Part shown: positions 54,034 through 63,596 of the stretch, in pieces | Layout of the letters: every line of letters starts with the position of its first letter | Position numbering within the stretch: position 1 is the first letter of the stretch | DNA from: Pseudovibrio brasiliensis | Lineage (GTDB): Bacteria > Pseudomonadota > Alphaproteobacteria > Rhizobiales > Stappiaceae | NCBI RefSeq assembly: GCF_018282095.1 | Contig: NZ_CP074126.1 | Coordinates: 1,498,501-1,562,500 of the forward strand | Direction: 5' to 3' | Length of the DNA stretch: 64,000 bases | Translations under genes and position numbers: made by a program | Notes under the pieces: generated by a model | Told to the model about the DNA's origin: nothing | Databases searched by the model: none | The model's input: only the letters and a program-made list of their open reading frames with translations

Positions 54034-55623
54034 ATGAAACAGACATGTTACGCTGGCATTGATGTCGGTTCTGCAAGTGCACGCGTCGGGCTCTTCAATG
54101 AAAAGGGCGAGAGGCTGGCCTTTGCAGTGCGGCCTATCAAGCAGTTTCATGGTCGGGCCAACTTCGTCGAGCAGTCCTCATCAGACATCTGGCAACAGAT
54201 CTGCGACGCCATGAAGGAGGCGATGGCCACTGCTGGCGTTTCTGCCGATGAAGTCCGCTCGCTGGGCGTGGATGCCACCTGTTCTCTGGTCGCCGTCGGG
54301 CAGGGTGGTAGTCCGGTCTCCGTCTCTGAAAACGGAGAGGCTGATCAGGACATCATTATGTGGATGGACCATCGTGCCGCAGAAGAAACCGCCCAAATCA
54401 ACGCCACCGGAGATGAGGCGCTCAAGTATGTTGGCGGTGAGGTTTCCATTGAAATGGAACTGCCCAAGATCCTCTGGCTGAAAAACCACTATCCGGTCCG
54501 TTATGAACGCACCGTGCGTTTCTTTGATCTGGCGGACTATCTGGTCTGGCGGGCAACAGGCGCGGACGTGGCCAGCACCTGTACGCTAACCTGTAAGTGG
54601 AACTATCTGGCCCACGAAGGTCGCTTTGCGGAGGATATGCTAAACGCTGTTGGCCTGCATGATCTGCCGGAAAAAATACCAGAGAAAGTGCTGGATCTGG
54701 GACAAGCAGCAGGCGGTTTGTCAGAGCAAGCTGCAAAGGACCTCGGCCTTAACGCAGGAACTTCGGTTGCAGCTGGTATCATTGATGCGCACGCAGGTGG
54801 CCTGGCACTCATCGGTGTGGAGCCGGATGGCGGACTTGCCATCATCAGCGGCACCTCCAACTGCCATATGATTGTCAATGAAAAGCCCGTCATGGTGCCC
54901 GGTGTCTGGGGGCCATACTGGGGTGCCATGCTGCCGGGCTATTGGCTGGGCGAGGGCGGACAAAGTGCTGCTGGTTCTCTGGTCGAATGGACCATCCAGC
55001 AGTCTGATGCCTACGACGAGCTCAAAGCCGAAGCTGCCAAACAGGGCATGCATGAGATCGCACTCCTCAACAACTGGGTGCTGGATCTGGAGGCGCGGGA
55101 AGCAAACCCAACCCGTGACCTCCATGTGCTCTCTGACCATCACGGTAACCGATCACCGCGCGCCAATCCGCATGCAAAGGGCGTTGTCTCTGGCCTGACA
55201 CTGGAAACGGGCCGCGATGCTTTGGCGCGCCTCTATCTGGCAACGCTTCAGGCCATTGCCTACGGCACACGACATATCATTGAGGAAATGACCAAGGCCG
55301 GGCACAACATCACCAAGCTGTTCATGTGTGGCGGGGCCACCAAAAACCCGCTCTGGCTCAGAGAGTACGCCAACATCACAGGCCGGGAAATTCAGCTGGC
55401 GGAAGAAGAAGATGCCGTCACGCTGGGGGCTGCCATTCTGGGCGCTGTGGCCTGTGGTGATTTCAAGGACATTCCATCAGCCAGCGCAAAGCTGGTGCGT
55501 GTGGGTGGGCTCATTAAGCCGGAAGGCAGCTCCGCTCAGTTCCACGCCGCCAAATATCAGGTCTACCTCAATCTTTACGACAACCATCAGCACCACAAGG
55601 CGCTCATGGAAAAAGCAATTTGA
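54034..55623 (+). CDS. FGGY-family pentulose kinase
   Basis: The 529-residue protein is a FGGY sugar kinase of the ribulokinase-like group. The N-terminal phosphate-binding strand YAGIDVGSASARVGLFNEKG, MDHRAAEETAQINA, the catalytic Asp region GIIDAHAGGLALIGV, and the C-terminal adenosine motif LFMCGGATKNPLWL are all intact. Length fits the pentulose kinase subfamily. It would phosphorylate a ketose made by the isomerase encoded next. The start of that gene lies 30 bp after the stop. Operator sites lie upstream. Confidence 0.88.
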   Translation: MKQTCYAGIDVGSASARVGLFNEKGERLAFAVRPIKQFHGRANFVEQSSSDIWQQICDAMKEAMATAGVSADEVRSLGVDATCSLVAVGQGGSPVSVSENGEADQDIIMWMDHRAAEETAQINATGDEALKYVGGEVSIEMELPKILWLKNHYPVRYERTVRFFDLADYLVWRATGADVASTCTLTCKWNYLAHEGRFAEDMLNAVGLHDLPEKIPEKVLDLGQAAGGLSEQAAKDLGLNAGTSVAAGIIDAHAGGLALIGVEPDGGLAIISGTSNCHMIVNEKPVMVPGVWGPYWGAMLPGYWLGEGGQSAAGSLVEWTIQQSDAYDELKAEAAKQGMHEIALLNNWVLDLEAREANPTRDLHVLSDHHGNRSPRANPHAKGVVSGLTLETGRDALARLYLATLQAIAYGTRHIIEEMTKAGHNITKLFMCGGATKNPLWLREYANITGREIQLAEEEDAVTLGAAILGAVACGDFKDIPSASAKLVRVGGLIKPEGSSAQFHAAKYQVYLNLYDNHQHHKALMEKAI

Positions 55624-55652
55624 ATATCAAAACAAGTTCAGGAGGACACCAC

Positions 55653-57293
55653 GTGCTCAACCTGCCTCAGGCCCCGGCGCCTATCTCCGTAGCGGACAAG
55701 GAAATTCTTGTCGTCACCAATGCAGATCTTCGCGAAAGTGCCAACGTCACCTGTTGGCCAACCTTTGAGGATTATGCGCAGCGACTGGAAACCGCGCTGA
55801 CCGCACAAGGCTTCAAGATGAAGCGTGCCCATGAGTATGACGCCGCGCGCGGCCATGGTTTCATCTCTTCGCAAAAAGAAGGCTCTGAGCTGTTTGCGAA
55901 GATCGATCCAGAAGCTCCACTCATCGTACTGCTCACCGCATGGCAATACTCGCACCACATCGCGCCATCTCTTGCCAAGCACAAAGGCCCGATCCTGCTG
56001 CTCGCCAACTTCGATGGCACATGGCCGGGTCTGGTGGGCATGCTCTGCATGGCTGGGTCTCTCACCAGTCTGGGTGTTGAGTATTCCCGTCTCTGGTCTC
56101 AGACCTTTGAAGATGACTTCTTCAAATCCGGTCTGGGCACATGGCTGAAAGATGGAAAGCTCAGCCACGACACCTCTTATCTGCAGGATGTCTCCGCAAA
56201 CCATGCCGTTCTGCAAACACCTGCAGGGCAGGCCGGCCAGCAGGTTGGTGAGTACATCCTCAAGAACAAAGCAATCCTTGGTCTGTTTGATACCTTCTGC
56301 ATGGGCATGATGAACGGCTACTTTCCGGTCAAAGCCCTTACAGACATCGGCATGCCGCTGGAAAGCCTCTCCCAATCCGCCCTTCTGGTGGAAATGGAAA
56401 AGGTGCCTCAGTCTCTGCGTGAAGACTGCCTGAAGTTCTATGAGGACCGTGGCATGACCTTTATGTTCGGCAGTGACGATGCCACTGAACTCACCCGCGA
56501 ACAGGTGCTGGAACAGTGCGCCATGATGATCGCCATGGCCCGCTTCACCACCCGCTTTGGCCTGTCTGCTGTGGGTGTTCAGTACCAGCAGGGCCTGAAA
56601 GACAGCTGCGCAGCTTCAGATTTTGCTGAAGGTGCCATCGGTTCCACAGAGCGCTTCCCGATCCCGGATGAAGATGGCTCCATCATCTGGGAAGGCAAGC
56701 CAATCCCGTGCATCAACGAAGTGGACATGGGCACCGCCATTCCGCAGACCATGATGTGGCGCCTGCTGGACGCCATGGGCCTGCCTGCTGAAACCACTCT
56801 GCATGATGTGCGTTGGGGCAGCGAGTATGAAGGCACCTTCTATTGGGACTTCGAAATCTCGGGCTCCGTGCCGTTTGAGCATCTCAAGGGTGGCCTTGCA
56901 GGGGCTACCGGCTATCGCCAGCCGGCCATGTACTTCCCGAAAGGCGGGTCCAGCATCGCAGGCCAGTGTAAGGCAGGGGCTTTCCTCTGGGCGCGCGCGC
57001 ATTATGAGGGCACGCAAGTCATCATGCATATCGGCACTGGCCATGCGGTTGAACTGCCGGAAGCTGAGTTTGAACGTCGCCGTAAGGCAACCACCTATGA
57101 GTGGCCATTGATGAACTGCACGCTCGATGGTGTGGGCCGTGATGATCTCATGGCAGGGCACCAGTCCAACCACATCACCGTGGCCTATGTGCCGGAAGAA
57201 AAATTGCAGGATGTGCTGCAGGCCTTCGTGGCTCAGGCGCTCACGCAGGGCATCAACGTCAAAATCGCAGGCTCTGCGAAAGATCTGCTTTAA
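55653..57293 (+). CDS. L-fucose isomerase-like sugar isomerase
   Basis: About 546 residues from the GTG at 55653, which has AGGAGG 8 bp upstream; an in-frame TTG at 55620 overlapping the kinase stop is less likely. The protein resembles the L-fucose/L-arabinose isomerase superfamily: LIVLLTAWQYSHHIAPSLAK in the N-terminal domains and a C-terminal fucose-isomerase-like domain (about 390-540, with IMHIGTGHAVELPEAEFERR). It would convert an aldose to the ketose used by the kinase. The exact sugar is unknown; no transporter gene is adjacent. Confidence 0.8.
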   Translation: MLNLPQAPAPISVADKEILVVTNADLRESANVTCWPTFEDYAQRLETALTAQGFKMKRAHEYDAARGHGFISSQKEGSELFAKIDPEAPLIVLLTAWQYSHHIAPSLAKHKGPILLLANFDGTWPGLVGMLCMAGSLTSLGVEYSRLWSQTFEDDFFKSGLGTWLKDGKLSHDTSYLQDVSANHAVLQTPAGQAGQQVGEYILKNKAILGLFDTFCMGMMNGYFPVKALTDIGMPLESLSQSALLVEMEKVPQSLREDCLKFYEDRGMTFMFGSDDATELTREQVLEQCAMMIAMARFTTRFGLSAVGVQYQQGLKDSCAASDFAEGAIGSTERFPIPDEDGSIIWEGKPIPCINEVDMGTAIPQTMMWRLLDAMGLPAETTLHDVRWGSEYEGTFYWDFEISGSVPFEHLKGGLAGATGYRQPAMYFPKGGSSIAGQCKAGAFLWARAHYEGTQVIMHIGTGHAVELPEAEFERRRKATTYEWPLMNCTLDGVGRDDLMAGHQSNHITVAYVPEEKLQDVLQAFVAQALTQGINVKIAGSAKDLL

Positions 57294-57306
57294 ACCCAGC
57301 AAAACA

Positions 57307-57336
57307 GAGTTTGAGCATCCCGTGGTGCTCAAACTC
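57307..57336 (+). terminator. Hairpin after the sugar isomerase gene
   Basis: A perfect 11-bp stem, GAGTTTGAGCA with TGCTCAAACTC, and an 8-base loop, 13 bp after the stop codon. No T-run, but the position fits the end of the kinase-isomerase operon. Confidence 0.5.
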
Positions 57337-57465
57337 ACGCAAAAGCTGCGGGATATCCACGGACACCACCCCGCACCTGCCATATTCTACTTGGCAATTT
57401 GAGGAAGGCTGACTACCACTCGACAGTTAAGCGTACCTACAAAAATCAGGGCGAGAAAGCACGCA

Positions 57466-58461
57466 ATGGCCAAAAAGCCAGATGAAATTGCAAAGGCGCT
57501 GGGCGTCTCCATCACCACAGTGCGATTGGTGCTGGGCGGCAAGGCGGAAAAGTACCGCATCAGCAAAGCCACCCAAGCCCGCATTCGTGAGTATGTGGAA
57601 GAGCATGGCGTCAAATTTGATCTGACGGCCCGCAGCCTCAAGCTGAAACGCACCAACACCTTCGGCCTGATCATCCCGCGCTTAGCCAACCCGTTCTTCG
57701 CCAAGCTTTCCGAAGAACTGGAACACCGCTGCCGAGAAACCGGCTACCAGCTCATCATCAGTTGTTCCAATTCCGATGAGGAAACGGAAAAGGAGCTGGC
57801 CAGCGGCCTTGTTCAGCGCAATGTGGATGGCCTGTTCGTGGTGTCTTCCACCTCTGACAGCCAGCAACATTTGGGCAAAACCATCTCAAAACCAATGGTG
57901 TTTCTGGACCGGGACTACGGCAACACCGACGCGCCTATCATCACCTCCAGCAACTTTGAGGGTGCCAAAGACCTCGCCGCCGCCATTGCCAAACACGCAG
58001 ACGGAGAGCCGGTCTACTTCCTCATCGGCGGCAGTAATCAGCCAACCATCACCGAGCGTGCTCGCGGTTATCTGGAAGTCATGCCGCAAAATACTGAGAA
58101 AGACTGGACCCTGCAATCTGCCCGCAACCGCACGCAGGATGGCGAGCAGATGATGCTGGAACTCTGGGAGAAGCTTGGCAAAGCCCCGCAGAACCTGATG
58201 GTGTCATCTCTGCCTGTTCTGGAAGGGGCATTGGCCGTCCTGCGCGAAAAGCTGGGCCACATTCCACCTCAGCTGCGTCTGGCCACCTTCGATGACAACA
58301 AAATGCTGTCTTTCTTGCCCAACGAGATCTGGTCGGTCAAACAGAACGAGGCAGAATGGGCCGAAGCGGCGCTGGAAGCCATGACTCAGACCATGAGTAG
58401 CGAGAAGGCCCACAGCAAAACCATCGCCACGCGCCTGATCCACCGGCCTAAAGATCAGTAA
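57466..58461 (+). CDS. LacI-family transcriptional regulator
   Basis: The 331-residue protein has the N-terminal LacI helix-turn-helix (about 4-58; IAKALGVSITTVRLVLGG). The hinge region and the periplasmic-binding-like ligand domain (about 65-325; FGLIIPRLANPFFAKLSEEL) follow. It is placed right after the pentulose operon and most likely represses it through the GTTAGC palindrome at 53963-53993. The ligand is probably the sugar of that pathway. Sequence and length are normal. Confidence 0.93.
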   Translation: MAKKPDEIAKALGVSITTVRLVLGGKAEKYRISKATQARIREYVEEHGVKFDLTARSLKLKRTNTFGLIIPRLANPFFAKLSEELEHRCRETGYQLIISCSNSDEETEKELASGLVQRNVDGLFVVSSTSDSQQHLGKTISKPMVFLDRDYGNTDAPIITSSNFEGAKDLAAAIAKHADGEPVYFLIGGSNQPTITERARGYLEVMPQNTEKDWTLQSARNRTQDGEQMMLELWEKLGKAPQNLMVSSLPVLEGALAVLREKLGHIPPQLRLATFDDNKMLSFLPNEIWSVKQNEAEWAEAALEAMTQTMSSEKAHSKTIATRLIHRPKDQ

Positions 58462-58574
58462 TCCGTCACTATTTGTGGCGGAAATGCGGCGGGGAATTAT
58501 CCCTTTGAAAACCATAGAACCGGAAGAAGCTGCTCTTTCCGCTGCGTAACCGTTATATTCCTTAGGTATGTAGA

Positions 58575-58600
58575 GCAGGCAAATGCGCTAGTCTGCCTGC
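58575..58600 (+). repeat. Small inverted repeat in the gap after the LacI gene
   Basis: GCAGGCA (58575-58581) and TGCCTGC (58594-58600) are complementary with a 12-base loop. Significance unknown; it lies 130 bp before the NTF2-like gene. Confidence 0.35.
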
Positions 58601-58730
58601 GGCTATGGTACTCTTTGGAGACGAACTCGGGCTTATCCCTGAAACGCACACCAGATTTCGGCTTATGGATACGCGCGAAAACGAACAGTTAGAGCATCAT
58701 CGGATGCCCTGACCAGCTGGGAGCATGTAG

Positions 58731-59198
58731 ATGGACACTATTGGGCCAATCCAAAATCGCGTAAGTCGTTTCTTCATTGATGTCGACGACCGAAATTGGG
58801 AGTCCGTCGAAGGTGTCATGACCAGCCGTGTGCATCTGGATTACTCCTCCTTTGGGGCAGGAGAACCCGTGGATCTGACACCAGCTGAAATCACAACAGC
58901 CTGGAAAGAGCTGCTGCCCGGTTTCGACCAGACCCACCACCAGGTCAGCAATCCGCTCATTGAATCCAAAGAGCAAAAAGCCAACGTGAAAGTCCACGCC
59001 ACCGCCACCCATTTCATTGATGGCGCAGAGGGCGGTGATCTCTGGGTGGTCTATGGCACCTACAACATTGCGCTGGTGCATGAAGGCGGCACGTGGAAGA
59101 TCAGCCGCATCCAGTTCAATTTCAAATTCCAAGACGGCAACATGGATCTGCCGGTCATCGCGCAGGCCCGCGCTGACGCGAAAGCCAAGGCCGAGTAA
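58731..59198 (+). CDS. NTF2/SnoaL-like protein
   Basis: The 155-residue protein has the alpha-beta cone of the NTF2 superfamily. It opens with helices (IQNRVSRFFIDVDDRNWESV), then VHLDYSSFGAGEPVDLTPAE and a curved sheet ending in WKISRIQFNFKFQDGNMDLP. It resembles the SnoaL_4 group of uncharacterised small enzymes or binding proteins. No signal peptide. It stands alone on the plus strand. The specific activity is unknown. Confidence 0.75.
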   Translation: MDTIGPIQNRVSRFFIDVDDRNWESVEGVMTSRVHLDYSSFGAGEPVDLTPAEITTAWKELLPGFDQTHHQVSNPLIESKEQKANVKVHATATHFIDGAEGGDLWVVYGTYNIALVHEGGTWKISRIQFNFKFQDGNMDLPVIAQARADAKAKAE

Positions 59199-59298
59199 CA
59201 GGCAAGCCGCAGACACCATTTAGCTCTGGGCGAATGCGCGCAAGCCGCCTATAAATGCAGGGATGTTTTCGCCAGTACCGGCTCAGCAGGATCTGCAT

Positions 59299-60087
59299 AT
59301 GCTTTTGAATGTTCTTTCTAAATGCGCTCTGGCTGCTGCTCTTCTGATAGCAGCGTGGGCTGCAACCCCAGCTCTGGCTCAGGACAAACCCAGCAAAACT
59401 GAAAAGTTCTTTCCCGGCATCATTGGCGAAGACAACCGTGAGATCATCGACAGCTGGGACAAGCCGTGGAACGCCATTGGCCGCGTCAACGTCGCTGGGT
59501 TCCGCTCCCGCTCCATGTGCTCTGGCACTCTGATCTCTGACCGTATGGTCATCACCGCCGCCCATTGCCTTTACAACGCGCGCACCGGCAAGGCGCACGT
59601 GCCCTCCAAGATCAACTTCGTGGCGGGCGTGCGCCGCGATAAGTTCATCGCCCACACCACAGCTGCGTGCACCCACCTGCTGGATGGCTACACCTTCACC
59701 AAGCGCCCAACTCTGAAACATGCCGCAACCGATGTGGGTGTGATCATCCTCTCAAAGCCGCTGGACGTGCCTCCCATGCCCGTGATCAGCAAAGCACCGC
59801 AAGTGACCCGCAACCTTGACCTTACCAGCGCCGGATACGCCAGAGACCGCCCATTCCTGCTCGCCGCCGATAAAAACTGCAAGCTCTACAAAGACCGCGG
59901 CAACCTCTGGCTCACCAGCTGCGACACCAACTACGGCGGCTCAGGTGGTCCTGTGATGGTGGAAGAAGACGGCCAACTCAAACTCACCGCCATCATGGTC
60001 GCCTCCGCTCAAAACAAATTCTCCATCGCCGTCCCAAAGAACGTCTGGGCCCACCTGCTTGAGAAAACCACCTGCGAAGGAAACTAG
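59299..60087 (+). CDS. Secreted trypsin-like serine protease
   Basis: The product is about 262 residues from the ATG at 59299, which has AGGA before it and opens a clear signal peptide (MLLNVLSKCALAAALLIAAW, cleaved after ALA); an upstream ATG at 59263 is less likely. The chymotrypsin fold is recognisable: VITAAHCLYN (catalytic His), ATDVGVIILSKPL (catalytic Asp) and NYGGSGGPVM (catalytic Ser). All three are present. The enzyme would act outside the cytoplasm. Target unknown. Confidence 0.9.
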   Translation: MLLNVLSKCALAAALLIAAWAATPALAQDKPSKTEKFFPGIIGEDNREIIDSWDKPWNAIGRVNVAGFRSRSMCSGTLISDRMVITAAHCLYNARTGKAHVPSKINFVAGVRRDKFIAHTTAACTHLLDGYTFTKRPTLKHAATDVGVIILSKPLDVPPMPVISKAPQVTRNLDLTSAGYARDRPFLLAADKNCKLYKDRGNLWLTSCDTNYGGSGGPVMVEEDGQLKLTAIMVASAQNKFSIAVPKNVWAHLLEKTTCEGN

Positions 60088-60191
60088 GCTTAAGCCTGCC
60101 TTTACCTTAAGAAGCGCTCAAACTCACAAGCCCGAAGCACACCCGTCCTGTCTCTTGTTGCCAATGAAAAACAACAAGAAGGGACATTGCA

Positions 60192-60707
60192 ATGAACTTC
60201 AAAATGATTGTCGGTCTTTGTCTGATGCTTATAGCAGGACCAACAGCTGCCAATGCGGCGCTAGTTCCTTGTAAAGACATTCCGAGCGTTCAGGAATCTG
60301 CGAGCATTATTGCAAACGCAGGTATGGGTGGGCATGTCGGCAAACATGTTTTGGATGTCGGTACTCCAGGAAATAACCCAACAGGTGGAACGACCTATTA
60401 CGACAGCATCTCGCAGTACAATGCGGTCGTGAAAGCGTGGTTGGAAAAATCAGAACTCTATTGTGACACCAACGCACCGCTAAATACTGTTGATGAAGAA
60501 TTTGCGGAAGAGAAAGTTATTAGCGATGAGAGCCTTTGGTACGGTGTGCCCTGCTCAACAGGTTATGTGCTCAACGTTGATGGTCGACGTTTCTGTTCCG
60601 TCGGCGGACTTCCTTACAAACCGCGTGATTTTGCTTTTGTTGTTAAACGGGTAAATCACGCAGGCGCTGATAAGTGGATCCTTCTTACGACGTTCCCACG
60701 TCAATGA
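60192..60707 (+). CDS. Secreted protein with weak similarity to bacterial RNase A-like toxins
   Basis: The 171-residue protein has a signal peptide (cleaved near residue 22) and four mature Cys (27, 91, 121, 135). A GGHVGKHV segment (His48 and His52), a W-containing helix after it, and the closing FVVKRVNHAGADKWILLTTF resemble the pattern of bacterial RNase A-like toxin domains (GGHxxxxHV early, a hydrophobic strand and FP at the end). The similarity is weak and not proven. There is no obvious partner immunity gene, and a non-toxic role is possible. It is followed by a strong hairpin. Confidence 0.5.
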   Translation: MNFKMIVGLCLMLIAGPTAANAALVPCKDIPSVQESASIIANAGMGGHVGKHVLDVGTPGNNPTGGTTYYDSISQYNAVVKAWLEKSELYCDTNAPLNTVDEEFAEEKVISDESLWYGVPCSTGYVLNVDGRRFCSVGGLPYKPRDFAFVVKRVNHAGADKWILLTTFPRQ

Positions 60708-60715
60708 ATCTGTTA

Positions 60716-60736
60716 GGCGCAGCACACTGCTGCGCC
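60716..60736 (+). terminator. Hairpin after the secreted 171-residue gene
   Basis: GGCGCAGC (60716-60723) and GCTGCGCC (60729-60736) form a perfect 8-bp GC-rich stem with a 5-base loop, followed by TTCC. It also lies beyond the end of the converging DUF6058-like gene and may serve both. Confidence 0.55.
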
Positions 60737-60754
60737 TTCCACCTTCGCAAGCAC

Positions 60755-61423
60755 CTAAGCAGCAATCCGCCCCGCCAAATACCGCTCCCGCACATCAATG
60801 ATACAGCGTTGTCTTGAAGAATGCGCCACCTCATGCGGGGCGAAGTCAGATTCAACTCCGTCCAGAAAATCCACGGTTTGCCGCAGCAAGCCAAGGTGCT
60901 CCTTTGAGAACTGGTGAGGCTGAGCCTCTGTCATCTTCTCAATAAACCGCACGCCAGCCTGTTTCTGGAAGATTGTGTCCGGCTGGCCATCGCGGGTGCA
61001 GATGCCATAGGTGCCGTTGAGAAAATGGCCCCAGGTGCGATCTTCCAGATCGCCATCAAAAGCAGCCATCACATCAGGATGCAGTGCGTGCAGCCGCGCA
61101 CCTAGTTCTCCGGCCAAAAACGCCTCTTTAGCACTGCGGAAACGGGAGAGGAAGAATGCCTTGGCCGCTTGCTCCTGTGTCAGACCAAAGCATTGCAGAT
61201 CTTCAAACCAGCGCCGATGACTTTTCAGGTGAAAGCGATAAAGCTCCCGTTCCTGATATTGTCCGAGGAAGGAGACACACAGCGAGCTGTTGGTGAACAG
61301 ATAGGAGGCAGCAGGCATCACCCGCCGCTCCAGCAGGCTCTGCCAGTCGATTGAAGAAAGACCAAGCAGATCAAGGAACACCTGTTCCTCGTAAAACTCT
61401 GAGTAAAGATAATTGAGCAGCAC
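60755..61423 (-). CDS. DUF6058-like protein
   Basis: The 222-residue cytoplasmic protein resembles the DUF6058 family linked to natural-product biosynthesis clusters. Recognisable parts are VMPAASYLFTNSSLCVSFLG in the first third, HFLNGTYGICTRDGQPDTIF in the middle, and FAPHEVAHSSRQRCIIDVRE at the end. No catalytic motif is known to me. No biosynthetic cluster is nearby. It stands alone on the minus strand. Confidence 0.55.
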   Translation of the reverse strand: MLLNYLYSEFYEEQVFLDLLGLSSIDWQSLLERRVMPAASYLFTNSSLCVSFLGQYQERELYRFHLKSHRRWFEDLQCFGLTQEQAAKAFFLSRFRSAKEAFLAGELGARLHALHPDVMAAFDGDLEDRTWGHFLNGTYGICTRDGQPDTIFQKQAGVRFIEKMTEAQPHQFSKEHLGLLRQTVDFLDGVESDFAPHEVAHSSRQRCIIDVRERYLAGRIAA

Positions 61424-61437
61424 GATACGCTCCTAAA

Positions 61438-61466
61438 AGCTTGAGATGGAAAAACCACCTCAAGCT
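61438..61466 (-). terminator. Terminator of the chemoreceptor gene
   Basis: AGCTTGAG (61438-61445) and CTCAAGCT (61459-61466) pair, with an inner TGG/CCA extension. On the minus strand the hairpin is followed by TTTT. It lies 47 bp after the stop codon of the gene at 61513. Confidence 0.6.
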
Positions 61467-61512
61467 CTAACCCACTTCACTCAAGCGATGTTTCGATAGA
61501 GATCGAACTAAC

Positions 61513-63210
61513 TTACCCGGCCCGAACCTGACTCAAAAATACCTGCATCGCATCCTGCATCTGATCCGAGCGCTCTGACAGGTTGGCGATGGAATGATGG
61601 ATCTCCTCCGAAAGCTCACCCGTTTTGCCCGCTGATACCTTCACCGTGTTGATCGCCCGTGCAATCGCTGCAGTCCCATCCGCTGCACTGGAGATGTTCT
61701 CCGCAATGCTGTTGGTCGCCGTAGCCTGTTGATCTGCAGCAGATGCCATCGCTGTGGTGTGCTCGCGGAAGGAGTTCACCAACGCTGTCAGCTCATCCGT
61801 TGCGCAGATGGAAGCATCCACCACACTGCGCATTTCCTGTATCTGCGCTTCAATCTCATCGGTGGCAGACCCAGTCTGCTGCGCCAGTGCCTTCACCTCA
61901 GAGGCCACAACTGCAAACCCTTTGCCTGCTTCCCCGGCACGCGCCGCTTCAATGGTTGCGTTGAGTGCCAACAGATTGGTCTGGTCGGAAATGGCATGGA
62001 TCAGGTCTGTTACCTCACCAATACGCGCCACAACGCCCTGCAATCGGCCAACGGCTGCGTTGGTCTGTTCCACCTGAGCGGCAGCGCTTTGTGCCACATC
62101 TGAGCTGGTGGAAACCTGTCCGTTGATCTCATTGATAGAGGCTGAAAGCTCCTCTGTCGCCCCTGCAACACCCTGCATGTTGCGGCTGGCTTCTTCAGAA
62201 GACACAGAGGCGATCTCAGACTCTTCTGTGGTCTGTGCTGCAATCTCTGCAAGGCTGCTGGCAGTGGCATCTAGCTGCGTGGTGGAGCTGCGAATGTCCG
62301 TGGAGATTGCCAGAACAGAGCCTTCCAGATCGCAAGCCAGCCGGTCCAGCTCCGCACGGCGTTTTGCTTCTGCCGCCTCACGTGCCTGTTTGCGTTGGGC
62401 CTCAAATTCCTGAGACTTCTGAAGCTCTTCTTTGAACACCCCCAAAGCCTTGGAAAGTGCGCCAATCTCATCACCGCGGGCAGTATGGCCAATGGAAACA
62501 TCCAGTTGCCCCTGTGCCAGAGCGTGAGTGGTATCCGTCAGCTGTTTCATAGGCTTGGAGATCAACGCATAGTTCAGATAGCCCATCAGCAAAGCTGCAA
62601 GAGCAACGGCCACAGCGCCTATGAGGGAAACCGATTGGAGGATTTGCAGGTCATGTTCCTGCGATCCGGTCAAAATCTCTCGGCGTAGCTTCAGCTCTTT
62701 AACGATCGCCTCAAAGCCAAGCTCAATCTCCTCCAGCAGCAAAGCGCTGGTGCCGTCCATCTCCATTTCACGGGCAACATCATGGGTCGCTTCATCCGCC
62801 ATCAGCATGATCTGCGTGTTGGTGTAGGCATCCATCCATGATTGCCACGCGCTCAACAGCTCTGCCATGGAAGTTGCTTCCAATTGAAGGGCGTCTACAT
62901 CCGTGCCAATCTCATCAAAGATCTTTGGAATAAGCTCTGCATCATGCTCCAGCTTCTCGGCCCAGTGATGCTGTCCGGTCAGCAGATAGTTCTTCAAAGA
63001 GATCGCCTGATCCAGAACCAGAATTTCCAGCTCTTCGAGTTCTGTCTGGATAGTGTGGAAGTGAGCAACCTCAACAGCGTCCCGGCTGACACGCAAAGAT
63101 GAGAAGTATGAAAGGCTGCTAATGAGAAGGCCAACCACAGCAAGAATGCCAAAGGCAGCAACACCCTTGCTGGAAACAGACAAATTGCGCAACATAATTG
63201 ATCTCGTCAA
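61513..63210 (-). CDS. Methyl-accepting chemotaxis protein
   Basis: The 565-residue chemoreceptor has TM1 (about 13-33), a periplasmic helical sensor domain (about 35-185), TM2 (about 190-212) and a HAMP domain (about 212-265). A cytoplasmic signalling hairpin follows (about 300-560). The signalling tip segment [20 protein letters not shown] and [16 protein letters not shown] are the family's hallmarks. The periplasmic domain is of the four-helix-bundle type; its ligand is unknown. The start at 63210 opens the first TM. Confidence 0.93.
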   Translation of the reverse strand: MTRSIMLRNLSVSSKGVAAFGILAVVGLLISSLSYFSSLRVSRDAVEVAHFHTIQTELEELEILVLDQAISLKNYLLTGQHHWAEKLEHDAELIPKIFDEIGTDVDALQLEATSMAELLSAWQSWMDAYTNTQIMLMADEATHDVAREMEMDGTSALLLEEIELGFEAIVKELKLRREILTGSQEHDLQILQSVSLIGAVAVALAALLMGYLNYALISKPMKQLTDTTHALAQGQLDVSIGHTARGDEIGALSKALGVFKEELQKSQEFEAQRKQAREAAEAKRRAELDRLACDLEGSVLAISTDIRSSTTQLDATASSLAEIAAQTTEESEIASVSSEEASRNMQGVAGATEELSASINEINGQVSTSSDVAQSAAAQVEQTNAAVGRLQGVVARIGEVTDLIHAISDQTNLLALNATIEAARAGEAGKGFAVVASEVKALAQQTGSATDEIEAQIQEMRSVVDASICATDELTALVNSFREHTTAMASAADQQATATNSIAENISSAADGTAAIARAINTVKVSAGKTGELSEEIHHSIANLSERSDQMQDAMQVFLSQVRAG

Positions 63211-63596
63211 ATATGAAAAATAAATAACACTTCCATGAAGTTTCTGATTTTAAATATGGAATCAGTAAATTCAGGCAAAATCGTTTTTTCAGTCTCCAGT
63301 TAATGCAACGTAAAGATGCAAAAGTTTTGAGCTAATAAAATATCTCAGGTATTTGTTTTTTGCATTTGCAGGGCAGCCATGCCTTGCGGAAAAAGTTCAG
63401 GGAAGGGCTGGCATTGCGCAGGTACATTCTGTAAGACCCAATCCGACAAAAGTTTCAGCAGATTTTGCGCGTGTCAGGTGTTCTCCGAAAGGGCGGCATG
63501 AGCCGAAAACAACACCCTGCAACATTGCGTCAGATGGTAACCCTCAAATCTGCTTTAAAAGATCATGCAGGAGTTTGCCTGCAACAAGGAGGCTCT
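63211..63596. other. Intergenic region between chemoreceptor and prfC
   Basis: 386 bp of divergent upstream DNA. No gene is seen apart from short frames without start signals. It must carry the promoters of both neighbours; an AAGGAGG ribosome-binding site for prfC lies at 63586-63592. Confidence 0.6.
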
